A stretch of 12,969 nucleotides of DNA from Deltaproteobacteria bacterium RIFCSPHIGHO2_02_FULL_40_11. GTDB lineage: Bacteria; Bdellovibrionota; JACOXK01; 2-02-FULL-40-11. Below, one piece after another: positions 1-7,266 of this stretch. The position numbers were made by a program, and so were the translations under genes. The notes beneath the pieces were generated by a model that searched no databases, was not told where the DNA came from, and saw only the letters and a list, made by a program, of their open reading frames with translations. Position 1 is the stretch's first letter. Every line of letters starts with the position of its first letter. The stretch lies in assembly GCA_001798105.1 (NCBI GenBank), contig MGRI01000068.1:9432-22400 (forward strand), given 5' to 3'.

Positions 1-416
1 TCTGGAGGCCAGGGAATGGGCCAAGGAAATTCGCCATCTCCTGGAGGCGGAAATGGGAAAGGCCATTCGGGGTCATCTTTGTCATCATCGTCGTCGTCAT
101 CGTCATTTTTACGAAGATAGATAAAATGATTGGGTTCGGCATATTCCACAAAGGGAAGTGCTCTAAATTTGTATAATGTTTTTTCCAGTTCTTCTTTTTC
201 CACCGTTACAATCTTCAAAGTTGAAACCAGTTGGAGGTGTTCCAGTTTTAAAACATGAAGCTCATCCATCAGAATGTTCATATCCAAAGTGGAAACCGTA
301 TCTGCCTTAAACTTTACAAGAATCTGATTCTTCGCAAATTGTGGGGATGTTGCAAGTCCCTGGGATGAAAAAACGAGAAGTATCGTGAGTAGCCAAAAAC
401 AGAATGCTTTATACAT
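1..416 (-). CDS. Secreted protein with subtilase-type (S8) propeptide, C-terminal part missing
   Basis: This is the 5' part of a gene that runs off the left edge; 138 complete codons are visible. ATG at 416 is supported by an AAGGAG Shine-Dalgarno (422-427) five bases upstream. Residues 1-22 form a signal peptide: a lysine at position 3, a hydrophobic core, and a likely cut after GLA. Residues about 31-101 match the inhibitor-like prodomain of fervidolysin/S8 subtilases: a QILVKFK strand, a middle Leu-rich stretch, then VEYAEPN at 90-96. A run of eight aspartates (105-112) and a Pro/Trp/Phe-rich linker follow, where such proteins normally pass to the catalytic domain. The Asp-His-Ser triad would lie outside the window, so protease activity is inferred from the propeptide only. 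A cell-surface protein sharing just this prodomain is the alternative. Confidence 0.6.
   Translation of the reverse strand, partial: MYKAFCFWLLTILLVFSSQGLATSPQFAKNQILVKFKADTVSTLDMNILMDELHVLKLEHLQLVSTLKIVTVEKEELEKTLYKFRALPFVEYAEPNHFIYLRKNDDDDDDDDKDDPEWPFPFPPPGDGEFPWPIPWPP
81..104 (-). repeat. GAC/GAT trinucleotide tract encoding eight aspartates
   Basis: Eight consecutive Asp codons (mixed GAC and GAT on the minus strand) form a short imperfect trinucleotide repeat between the propeptide-like domain and the Pro-rich linker of the secreted protein. The mixed codons make slippage less likely than in a pure tract. Slippage by whole units would keep the frame and only change the length of the acidic run. 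Confidence 0.7.
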
Positions 417-455
417 GAGTGCTCCTTAAATTGAACTGCATGTTAAAACCTCTAC

Positions 456-485
456 AGTATAGCAAAGGCAAATTTGCTTTGTAAA
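456..485 (-). promoter_or_regulatory. Sigma-70-like promoter of the secreted protease-like gene
   Basis: Read on the minus strand, TTTACA (485-480) and TATACT (461-456) are separated by 18 bases, each with five of six consensus matches. Transcription would start near 449, giving a leader of about 33 bases that contains the AAGGAG ribosome binding site. Confidence 0.6.
463..481. promoter_or_regulatory. Inverted repeat between -35 and -10, possible operator
   Basis: The perfect palindrome GCAAATTTGC (468-477) is flanked by CAAA on the left (with one extra G) and TTTG on the right. It lies inside the promoter spacer of the leftward gene and just upstream of the rightward deacylase promoter, so a bound protein could affect both. 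The regulator is unknown. Confidence 0.35.
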
Positions 486-489
486 TGAT

Positions 490-518
490 TTGACACGATA
501 AAGTGAATTCGTCATCCT
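490..518 (+). promoter_or_regulatory. Candidate promoter of the deacylase, placed for a leaderless transcript
   Basis: A perfect TTGACA lies at 490-495. At 17 bases spacing the -10 position (513-518) reads CATCCT, a weak match of three of six. Transcription would begin at or next to the ATG at 525, and no Shine-Dalgarno is seen there. The -35 box is convincing, the -10 is not. Confidence 0.4.
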
Positions 519-524
519 AGAACT

Positions 525-2111
525 ATGTTCGATTTTTTAATTAAAGGCGCAACTGTTTACGATGGGAGTTTAAAACCCCCTAAAAAATGCGATGTCGCCA
601 TTCAAAAAGATAAAATTGCGAAAGTTGGTTTGATTTCCGAGCCTGCGCGTAAAACGATTGATGCAAAGAATCTCATTTTAGCGCCCGGATTTATCGATAT
701 TCACTCACATTCTGACTATTTTTTACTCATTCAGCCCACCGCAGATAGTCATCTGACCCAAGGCGTGACCTCTGAAATTGGTGGAAATTGCGGCTATTCG
801 GCTGCCCCCATCTTTGGAGAAGCAAAATTACGTCGAGAAGAGGAGTATCAAAAATATTATAACTTAAAATTGGGTTGGCAGTCGCTCGATGAATATTTCA
901 AGCGCTTAGAAAAAACAAAAATTGCACTCAATTACGGGCACTTGATTGGACACAATACCCTTCGCCAATCTGTGATGGGAACAGTGAATCGTAAAGCAAC
1001 ATCAGCGGAAATTCAAAAAATGATAGAAGCCTTAGAAGAAGGTCTAAAACAAGGCGCTGTTGGCCTTTCCACAGGATTGATCTATCCGCCCGCATGCTAC
1101 GCAGACACAGAAGAAGTGATTGAGCTTGCCCGAGTTTGCCAAAAATACAATGCCATTTTTTCATTTCACATGCGAAGTGAAAGTGACCGCTTGGTGGAGG
1201 CCGTGAAAGAAGTTTTAAATGTGGCTCAAAAAACCGGGGTTCGGGTTCAAATTTCGCATTTAAAAACTTCGGGGCAAAGAAATTGGCCTAAAATTTCAAA
1301 AGTTTTTTCATTGATTGAGGCCGCGCAAAAGAAAGGCATTGATGTTCAATGCGACAGATACCCCTACACAGCTTCCCAAACGGGGCTCATGCAGGTTTTG
1401 CCAGAATGGACTTACGAGGGAGGTCCCGAAGGACTCATTCAAACATTAAAAGACCCCGAGAAAAGAAAAAGAATCATTTCAGAAATTAAAGCCACCCATC
1501 CGCCCGAGGAAGATTATTTTAATAAGGTTTTGATTATGGAAGTCATGAGCGAGAAAAATAAAAAATACGAAGGCTTAACACTTTCGAAAGCAGCTGAAAC
1601 AGCTTCAATGGGTGTATTTGAATTTTTATTTCAGCTTTTAACCGAAGAAAAAGCGGCGATTTCCGCCATTTATTTTACAAGGTCTGAAGACAATTTAAGG
1701 CAGTTTTTTTCCAAAGATTATATTTTTGTTGCTTCAGATAGCGGATGTCGGGCGATTTGCGGCCCTCTTTCCAAAGGAAAACCACATCCCAGAATTTTTG
1801 GAACCTTTCCGAGAGTGATTCGAAAATATGTCAAAGAAGAAGGTGTTTTTACGCTATCTCAAGCCATTCATAAAATGACACTTCAGCCAGCCATGCGGTT
1901 TCAGATCAAAAACAGAGGCGCAGTTCTGGAAGGCTATTATGCAGATTTGGTGTTATTTGATTTTCATAAAATTAAAGACCTCTCAGACTTTTTAGATCCC
2001 TTTCATTACGCCCAAGGCATTCAATATGTTTTTGTAAATGGAAAACTTGTTTTGGATCAAAAGCCTGAGGTGAGAGAATGTGCGGGAAAAATTATTCGTC
2101 GCGCGGTTTAA
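525..2111 (+). CDS. N-acyl-D-amino-acid deacylase (D-aminoacylase), amidohydrolase superfamily
   Basis: This predicted cytoplasmic zinc amidohydrolase of 528 residues hydrolyses N-acyl-D-amino acids to a D-amino acid and a carboxylate. The metal-site residues of the D-aminoacylase family are all visible: HSH at 60-62, the family cysteine in GGNCG (C89), H215 in FHMRS, H245 in ISHLKTSG and D405 in ASDSG. DRYPYTAS (277-284) and HPRIFGTFPR (421-430) are also typical of the family. The length fits the usual 480-530. The N-terminus FDFLIKGATVYDG starts at the normal place for the family, so ATG 525 is well supported although it lacks a ribosome binding site. Its 3' end overlaps convergent nagZ by 20 bases. 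Beside cell-wall recycling genes, a substrate derived from D-Ala or D-Glu of the stem peptide is possible, but that is inference. Confidence 0.88.
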   Translation: MFDFLIKGATVYDGSLKPPKKCDVAIQKDKIAKVGLISEPARKTIDAKNLILAPGFIDIHSHSDYFLLIQPTADSHLTQGVTSEIGGNCGYSAAPIFGEAKLRREEEYQKYYNLKLGWQSLDEYFKRLEKTKIALNYGHLIGHNTLRQSVMGTVNRKATSAEIQKMIEALEEGLKQGAVGLSTGLIYPPACYADTEEVIELARVCQKYNAIFSFHMRSESDRLVEAVKEVLNVAQKTGVRVQISHLKTSGQRNWPKISKVFSLIEAAQKKGIDVQCDRYPYTASQTGLMQVLPEWTYEGGPEGLIQTLKDPEKRKRIISEIKATHPPEEDYFNKVLIMEVMSEKNKKYEGLTLSKAAETASMGVFEFLFQLLTEEKAAISAIYFTRSEDNLRQFFSKDYIFVASDSGCRAICGPLSKGKPHPRIFGTFPRVIRKYVKEEGVFTLSQAIHKMTLQPAMRFQIKNRGAVLEGYYADLVLFDFHKIKDLSDFLDPFHYAQGIQYVFVNGKLVLDQKPEVRECAGKIIRRAV

Positions 2112-3174
2112 ATTGACCGGCCAATTGTTTGTGTTCTTCGCAAGCCACAACTTCTTCAATTTTTGAAGGGTCTACGGGAACAAAGGGGACCAGGTAACGA
2201 TTTCGAATTTTTGTAATACGTTCAGAGCTTTCTTCAATCCGTGTGACGGGGATTTTTAAGTCCAAAACAGCTCTTAAAATGGTTTCGATCCCTTTCACTT
2301 GGTTGACTAAGGTCTGACAAATTAAAAGAAAGTCGCATCCGGCCCCGACGGCCTTCATGCAAGCATCTTCAATCGAATAATTGTCAATGATGGCTTTCAT
2401 TTCCAGGTCGTCTGTGACAATGGCTTTTGAAAATCGAAGTTCCCCACGTAAATAATCAAGCGTTTTTTTAGAAAGGGTTGCGGGAAATTCCGGGTCTATA
2501 TTTTCATTCATGATGTGTGCTGTCATGACGGTTTCGATACCGCCTTTAATACACTGTGAAAATGGGATCCATTCCCTGCTTTTGAGTTGTTCAACAGTTT
2601 CTTTCACATAGGGAAGTTCTTTGTGGGAATCTTTTTGCGTATCGCCATGGCCTGGAAAGTGTTTGGCACAGGCAATGACACCGCCGCGTTGAAGCCCGCG
2701 GGCAAAGGCGGTTGCAATTTTGGCAACTTCTTCGGGGTCTGAACCAAAGGCACGTTTTCCAATAATTGGGTTTTGGGGATTGGTATTCACATCGACAACC
2801 GGTGCAAAGTCATAATTAATCCCCACGGCGCGCATTTCGCGTGCCATGGCGTAGCCAACGTCAAAAGAAATCTTTGGCGAGCCTGTGCGTGCCAGCTCCG
2901 TAGGGCTACAAAAATAAGTAAAGGGTTCTTGGAGGCGTTTAATTTGACCGGGTTCTTGATCAATCGAAACAAAAAGAGGCGTTTTGCTTAAAGATTGAAT
3001 TTCGTTTGTAAGTTCGGCAATTTTCTGGGGTGATTCCAGATTGGGGCGAAATAAAATAACCCCCCCAATGTAATAATCCTGGATGAGTTTTTTGAGATCG
3101 TCTGTAACTGTGGTGCCTTGAAATCCCACAATAAACATTTGCCCAACGCGTCTTCGAATTTGATCGAGTTTCAT
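2092..3174 (-). CDS. nagZ: Beta-N-acetylglucosaminidase NagZ, glycoside hydrolase family 3
   Basis: NagZ cleaves the beta-1,4 bond between GlcNAc and 1,6-anhydroMurNAc in imported muropeptides. The protein (360 residues) is a single GH3 TIM-barrel domain. KHFPGHGDT (171-179) leads into the family's DSH signature, so D182 and H184 form the acid/base dyad. The nucleophile is D256 in VTDDLEM. No signal peptide is present, so a cytoplasmic location is expected, as in Gram-negative recycling; secreted Bacillus-type NagZ carries extra domains. ATG 3174 has a GAGG ribosome binding site (3184-3181) at six bases. It is the last gene of dppB-dppC-nagZ, 14 bases after dppC, so transport and hydrolysis are probably co-expressed. 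Other GH3 beta-glucosidases are unlikely because they lack the DSH signature. Confidence 0.93.
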   Translation of the reverse strand: MKLDQIRRRVGQMFIVGFQGTTVTDDLKKLIQDYYIGGVILFRPNLESPQKIAELTNEIQSLSKTPLFVSIDQEPGQIKRLQEPFTYFCSPTELARTGSPKISFDVGYAMAREMRAVGINYDFAPVVDVNTNPQNPIIGKRAFGSDPEEVAKIATAFARGLQRGGVIACAKHFPGHGDTQKDSHKELPYVKETVEQLKSREWIPFSQCIKGGIETVMTAHIMNENIDPEFPATLSKKTLDYLRGELRFSKAIVTDDLEMKAIIDNYSIEDACMKAVGAGCDFLLICQTLVNQVKGIETILRAVLDLKIPVTRIEESSERITKIRNRYLVPFVPVDPSKIEEVVACEEHKQLAGQFKPRDE

Positions 3175-3188
3175 AAGTATCCTCTATA

Positions 3189-4004
3189 TTACATTTCACG
3201 AAAGGTTGGATCAAGCATATCTCGTAACCCATCGCCAATAAAATTAAATCCCATGACAGAAAGCATAATGGCAAGGCCTGGAAAAACTGCCACAAAACTG
3301 GGTTGAAACATCGATTGCTTGGCCATGTTTAACATATTTCCCCAGCTGGGAACGTCTGGCGGAACGCCGACGCCTAAAAAACTTAATGAAGATTCCCCAA
3401 TAATAATGCCGCCCATGGCAAAAGAGGCTTGAATCAATAAGGGGGCTAAAATATTGGGCCAAATATGTTTACATAGAATCGTAATATGACGTGCACCCAA
3501 AGAGCGGGCGGCCAAAACATATTCTTTTTGTTTGGTTACGAGAACCTGCGCCCGGCTTACTCTGGCAAATCCTGTCCATCCGACGATTGAAAAAATAAAA
3601 ATAAGGTTAAAAATGCTGGGGGGTAAAAATGCTGCCAACGCAAAAATAAGAAGGAGTCCTGGAAAGGCAAGGAGAATGTCTACAATGCGCATGATGAGTT
3701 CCTCCCACCATCCTCCAAAATAGCCGGCGGTTGATCCTAAAATAAGGCCAATCCAAAGTGCAATCAGCGTTGAAAAAATAGAAACGGTCAGCGAAATGCG
3801 AGCACCGTATAAAATTTTGCTATAAATATCCCCTCCCAATTTATCTTGCCCTAAAAAATGGGTTGTAGAGGGCGTATCAAAACGTTTGGAAATTTGCGTT
3901 GCTTTTGGGTTATGTGTTGCAAGGATCGGGGCAAATAATCCTGCCAGGAAAAAAAGTGAAATTAAAAAAATACCTGCTTTGGTCAAAAAACTTAGTTTTT
4001 TCAT
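3189..4004 (-). CDS. dppC: ABC transporter permease, DppC/OppC family
   Basis: This is the second inner-membrane permease of a dipeptide/oligopeptide importer. Its 271 residues begin with one transmembrane helix (about 10-29). The family signature HFLGQDKLGGDIYSKILYGAR (49-69) follows, then about five more helices. The EAA loop that contacts the ATPase is seen as EYVLAARSLGARHITILCKH (161-180). The C-terminus GDGLRDMLDP is normal for the family, so the gene is intact. The start overlaps the dppB stop in an ATGA (4001-4004), which implies translational coupling. No binding protein or ATPase gene lies nearby; they must be elsewhere or shared. Because nagZ follows directly, muropeptides or cell-wall peptides are the likely cargo, but no specificity can be read from a permease. 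The symbol denotes family, not proven substrate. Confidence 0.87.
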   Translation of the reverse strand: MKKLSFLTKAGIFLISLFFLAGLFAPILATHNPKATQISKRFDTPSTTHFLGQDKLGGDIYSKILYGARISLTVSIFSTLIALWIGLILGSTAGYFGGWWEELIMRIVDILLAFPGLLLIFALAAFLPPSIFNLIFIFSIVGWTGFARVSRAQVLVTKQKEYVLAARSLGARHITILCKHIWPNILAPLLIQASFAMGGIIIGESSLSFLGVGVPPDVPSWGNMLNMAKQSMFQPSFVAVFPGLAIMLSVMGFNFIGDGLRDMLDPTFREM

Positions 4005-4918
4005 TGGAGACGAATTCTCGGGTCAATCCAGCCATACAAAAGATCTGTTGCTAAATTAATGAGGACATAGGTGATTGCGATAAATAAGACACAAGATTGT
4101 ACCATGGGATAATTTCGCATTTGAATCGATTCCACGAGAAGCGTTCCAATGCCGGGCCAATCAAAAACAGTTTCTGTAATAATGGCGCCCGATAAAAGAG
4201 CGCCCGTTTGAATGCCAGCAATGGTAATGACTGGAATCAATGCGTTTCTTAAAACATGTTTAAATAAAACCCATTTTTCTTGAACGCCTTTGGCGCGGGC
4301 GGTGCGAATATAATCTTCATTTAAAACTTCTAAAGCGCTGGTGCGTGTCAGGCGTGATAAAAGTGCCATCATGGCAGTCCCCAGCGTAATGGCGGGCAAA
4401 ATAACGCTTAAAAACCCTTCATTGTCAGAAACAGGGAAAAGTGGAATTTTATAGGCGAATAAAATAATTAAAAGAGGTCCCAGCCAAAAATTGGGCATGG
4501 AAATCCCCAAAAGCGAAATGAACATCGAAGATTGATCCCAGAAAGATCCGCGTTTGACAGCCGAAAGAATTCCCAAAGGAATTGAACACAAAATGGCAAA
4601 TGCCATGGCCCAAATGGCAAGTTCCAACGTGGCTGGGAAGCGATTTAAAATTTCGGTCCAAACGTTTTCTTTAGAGTAAATTGAAAGTAAGTTTCCTTGA
4701 AAAAGGTCCTTTAAAAAACCAACATATTGCATGGGAAGGCTTTGATCCAGATGAAGCATGGCTCTTAGAAAAGTTTTATCCTGGGTTAAGGCATTTTCTC
4801 CCAAAATAATATCGACTGGGTCACCCGGTATAAAATACATGAGTGAAAAAACAATGATGGAGATACCAATGAGAATGGGAACCAGCAAGAAAAGGCGGCG
4901 TAAAACAAAAGACTTCAC
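4001..4918 (-). CDS. dppB: ABC transporter permease, DppB/OppB family
   Basis: This first permease of the importer has about six transmembrane helices. It keeps the family N-terminus LRRLFLLVPILIG with FIPGDPVD, the EAA loop DYIRTARAKGVQEKWVLFKH, and ETVFDWPGIG plus DPRIRLQ near the end. I chose GTG 4918 because the residues after it (VKSFVLRRLFLLVPILIG) align with the beginning of E. coli DppB. In-frame ATG 4936 and TTG 4948 would add 6 or 10 residues, and none of the three has a Shine-Dalgarno. A TATACT box at 4932-4927 would put the transcript start next to the GTG. The coding end overlaps dppC by four bases. The M20 gene diverges only 52 bases away. The family is secure; the substrate is inferred only from neighbouring nagZ. 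Confidence 0.86.
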   Translation of the reverse strand: MKSFVLRRLFLLVPILIGISIIVFSLMYFIPGDPVDIILGENALTQDKTFLRAMLHLDQSLPMQYVGFLKDLFQGNLLSIYSKENVWTEILNRFPATLELAIWAMAFAILCSIPLGILSAVKRGSFWDQSSMFISLLGISMPNFWLGPLLIILFAYKIPLFPVSDNEGFLSVILPAITLGTAMMALLSRLTRTSALEVLNEDYIRTARAKGVQEKWVLFKHVLRNALIPVITIAGIQTGALLSGAIITETVFDWPGIGTLLVESIQMRNYPMVQSCVLFIAITYVLINLATDLLYGWIDPRIRLQ

Positions 4919-4926
4919 GTGAGTAA

Positions 4927-4957
4927 AGTATAGCATTTTCAAATTCAAATATGCTAA
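4927..4957 (-). promoter_or_regulatory. Possible promoter of dppB-dppC-nagZ
   Basis: On the minus strand TTAGCA (4957-4952) and TATACT (4932-4927) lie 19 bases apart. The -10 is good, but the -35 matches four of six and the spacing is long. The start of transcription would be near 4920, two bases from the GTG chosen for dppB. No convincing promoter for the divergent M20 gene was found in the same short gap. Confidence 0.3.
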
Positions 4958-4970
4958 TGTTTTACCATCT

Positions 4971-6134
4971 ATGCATCATCAAATGATAAAGCGTATTGAT
5001 GGGCTCTCAAAAAATCTTGTTCAGCTTGCAACCTTTATTGGAAAAAATCCGGAACTGAATTTTGAAGAAGTAAAAGCCCAAAAAGCATTAACAGATTTTT
5101 TAAAAAAACAAGGCTTTAAAGTTCAACTTGGGGTTGGCGGCGTCAAAACATCTTTTTTGGCAACGTATCGGATTGGAAATGCAGGGCCTAAAATAGGGTT
5201 TTTAGCAGAATACGATGCTTTGCCAGGCATGGGCCATGCGTGTGGACATAATTTAATTGGGCCCATGAGTTGTGGCGCGGCCGTAGCGCTTTCTAAAACT
5301 TTAAAATATCCTGCAACAATTTCTGTGGTGGGGTGTCCCGCGGAAGAAGGCGGTGGGGGCAAAGTTTTATTGGCAAAAGCCGGCGTGTTTGATGCGTTCG
5401 ATTGCGCCATGATGGTACACCCCGATTGTAAAACAGAAGTCATTAAAAATATGCTTTCTTTAATTGAATTAGATATTGAGTTTTTTGGGCGTCAGTCTCA
5501 TGCAGCAGCAGAGCCCGAAAAAGGCATTAATGCGCTCACAGCGGCAGTTCAAACGTATACACAAGTTTTAAAAATGAGCCTTCATTTGAAAAAAGATGCG
5601 CGTGTACATGCTATTTTCCCGCATGCAGGAACAAAACCCAATATTATTCCGGAATTTGCGTCCTTAAAATATTATATTCGGGCGCTCGACATGAGCTATG
5701 CCAAGTTGATTGTGACAAAGGTAAAAGACATTGCAAAAAAAGAAGCCAAAAAAATCGGGGCGAATATTGGGTTTCGTTTGAATCCTTTAATGTATGAGCC
5801 CTTTCATCCCAATATTACTTTGGCGAAGACTTTTGAAAGACAATTAAAGGTTTTAAATATTCCAAATGAACAATCCGATCCCAAAGAAAGAATCGGATCT
5901 TCCGATGTGGGCAATGTAAGTTCACTTGTGCCCACCATCCACCCTTCTTTGAAAATTTCAAATCAGTATTTTTGCCACACGCCCAATTTTGCAAAGGCAG
6001 TGCTTTCTAAGGAAGGATTTAAGGGGTTGGTACAAGGTGCCAAAGCCTTGGCGCTCACGGGGTATGAAATTTGCCAAAATCCGAAACTGCTTCAAAAAAT
6101 AAAACAGGAATTTAAAAGAAAACATGGCAAATAA
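4971..6134 (+). CDS. M20 family metallo-amidohydrolase (ACY1L2/AbgB-like)
   Basis: This predicted cytoplasmic di-metal amidohydrolase or peptidase has 387 residues and the two-domain M20 layout. Key residues are EYDALPGMGHACGHN (80-94, metal ligands), the catalytic/metal AEE at 124-126, VHPD (149-152), and the dimerisation-domain segment around GRQSHAAAEPEKGINAL. The loop GSSDVGNVS (309-317) is typical of the AbgB/PM20D2 subgroup, which cuts amide bonds of acyl- or aminoacyl-amino acids. It overlaps anmK by 11 bases and is probably co-transcribed and coupled, which suggests a peptide-trimming or amidase step in muropeptide recycling. That role is inference; a general dipeptidase is the alternative. 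ATG 4971 lacks a ribosome binding site; an in-frame ATG at 4983 would remove only four residues. Confidence 0.8.
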   Translation: MHHQMIKRIDGLSKNLVQLATFIGKNPELNFEEVKAQKALTDFLKKQGFKVQLGVGGVKTSFLATYRIGNAGPKIGFLAEYDALPGMGHACGHNLIGPMSCGAAVALSKTLKYPATISVVGCPAEEGGGGKVLLAKAGVFDAFDCAMMVHPDCKTEVIKNMLSLIELDIEFFGRQSHAAAEPEKGINALTAAVQTYTQVLKMSLHLKKDARVHAIFPHAGTKPNIIPEFASLKYYIRALDMSYAKLIVTKVKDIAKKEAKKIGANIGFRLNPLMYEPFHPNITLAKTFERQLKVLNIPNEQSDPKERIGSSDVGNVSSLVPTIHPSLKISNQYFCHTPNFAKAVLSKEGFKGLVQGAKALALTGYEICQNPKLLQKIKQEFKRKHGK

Positions 6135-7266
6135 GCTTCATATTATCGGCTTAATGTCTGGAACTTCAGTGGATGGAATTGATGCAGCGCTTGTAGAAAT
6201 TCGAAATCAAAAAGAGCTTTCTTTAACGCTCAAAGCTTTCGAAATCTTTAAATTTCCAAAAACATTAAGACAGGAAATTTTAAAAGCCATGCACGCCAAA
6301 CAAATTTCTTATCAAGATCTTTGTGGGTTGAATGTAAAACTTTCCACGTGTTTTGCTGAGGCTGCTCAAAAACTCTGTCAAAAGGCAAAAATTTCTTTAA
6401 AACAAGTGCATCTTATTGGTTCGCATGGACAAACCATTCAACATCTTCCCTCTGAGCACGCCACGCTTCAGTTGGGAGATGGAAGTACCATCGCGGTACA
6501 AACCGGTGTTACGACAGTTTCAGATTTTCGGATGGCAGATATGGCAGCGCAAGGTCAGGGGGCCCCTTTGGCACCGCTTTTACATTTTCATCTTTTTAAA
6601 AAACTCAAACAAAATATTTCTGTTTTAAATATTGGGGGCATGAGTAATTTAACTGTTATTCCAAAAACTCAAAAGAGAGAAGACGTGTATGCCTTTGATA
6701 CGGGGCCAGGCAATGTTTTAATCGATGCAATTGTGCAAGAACATACACATGGCAAAAAACATTATGATGCGGGTGGCGCGCTTTCCAAAAAAGGAAAGAT
6801 TCAACATAAACTTTTAGATCGATGGATGAGGGATCCTTATTTTCGTAAATCTCCGCCAAAATCTACCGGGCGAGAAAAGTTTGGACTGCCTTTGGCAAAA
6901 AAAATTTTACAGCAATGTAAAAAACTTAGCTTTCAAGATATGCTCGCAACCGTTACGGCATTGACGGCGTATTCCATTGCAGATGCGTATGAACGCTTTG
7001 TTTTTCCAAAACATGCGCTTTCAGAAATTATTGTCGGCGGTGGGGGCGCAAAAAATAAAATGCTCTTTTCGCTCTTACAAAGACTTTTGCCCCAAGTTCA
7101 GCTCAAGCGGTTTGAAGATTATCACTTAAATAGCGACGCCATTGAAGCCATTGCCTTTGCACATTTGGCCTATGAAACATGGCTCGGAAATCCAGGAAAT
7201 TTACCCAAGGTGACAGGTGCGACGCGACCGGTTGTTTTAGGAAAGATTAGCCCTGTATTGCGCTAA
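6124..7266 (+). CDS. anmK: Anhydro-N-acetylmuramic acid kinase AnmK
   Basis: AnmK uses ATP and water to open the 1,6-anhydro ring of anhydroMurNAc and give MurNAc-6-phosphate in the cytoplasm. The 380 residues match the family length of about 370. Diagnostic motifs are GLMSGTSVDGID (9-20, phosphate loop), GSHGQT (99-104), MAAQGQGAPL (140-149), LNIGGMSNLT (168-177), FDTGPGN with catalytic D192 (191-197), IVGGGGAKN (303-311) and the C-terminal GATRPVVLGKISP. ATG 6124 lies inside the end of the M20 gene (11-base overlap); no strong ribosome binding site is seen, so coupling is likely. Its 3' end overlaps convergent murU by 30 bases. Together with nagZ, amgK and murU it forms most of the MurNAc salvage pathway. 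Confidence 0.95.
   Translation: MANKLHIIGLMSGTSVDGIDAALVEIRNQKELSLTLKAFEIFKFPKTLRQEILKAMHAKQISYQDLCGLNVKLSTCFAEAAQKLCQKAKISLKQVHLIGSHGQTIQHLPSEHATLQLGDGSTIAVQTGVTTVSDFRMADMAAQGQGAPLAPLLHFHLFKKLKQNISVLNIGGMSNLTVIPKTQKREDVYAFDTGPGNVLIDAIVQEHTHGKKHYDAGGALSKKGKIQHKLLDRWMRDPYFRKSPPKSTGREKFGLPLAKKILQQCKKLSFQDMLATVTALTAYSIADAYERFVFPKHALSEIIVGGGGAKNKMLFSLLQRLLPQVQLKRFEDYHLNSDAIEAIAFAHLAYETWLGNPGNLPKVTGATRPVVLGKISPVLR

Noticed and set aside
5123..5443. Open frame of about 106 codons antisense to the M20 gene
   Set aside because: It is opposite a well-supported metallo-amidohydrolase, has no ribosome binding site or recognisable domain, and reads like a mirror of the Gly/Ala-rich coding strand.
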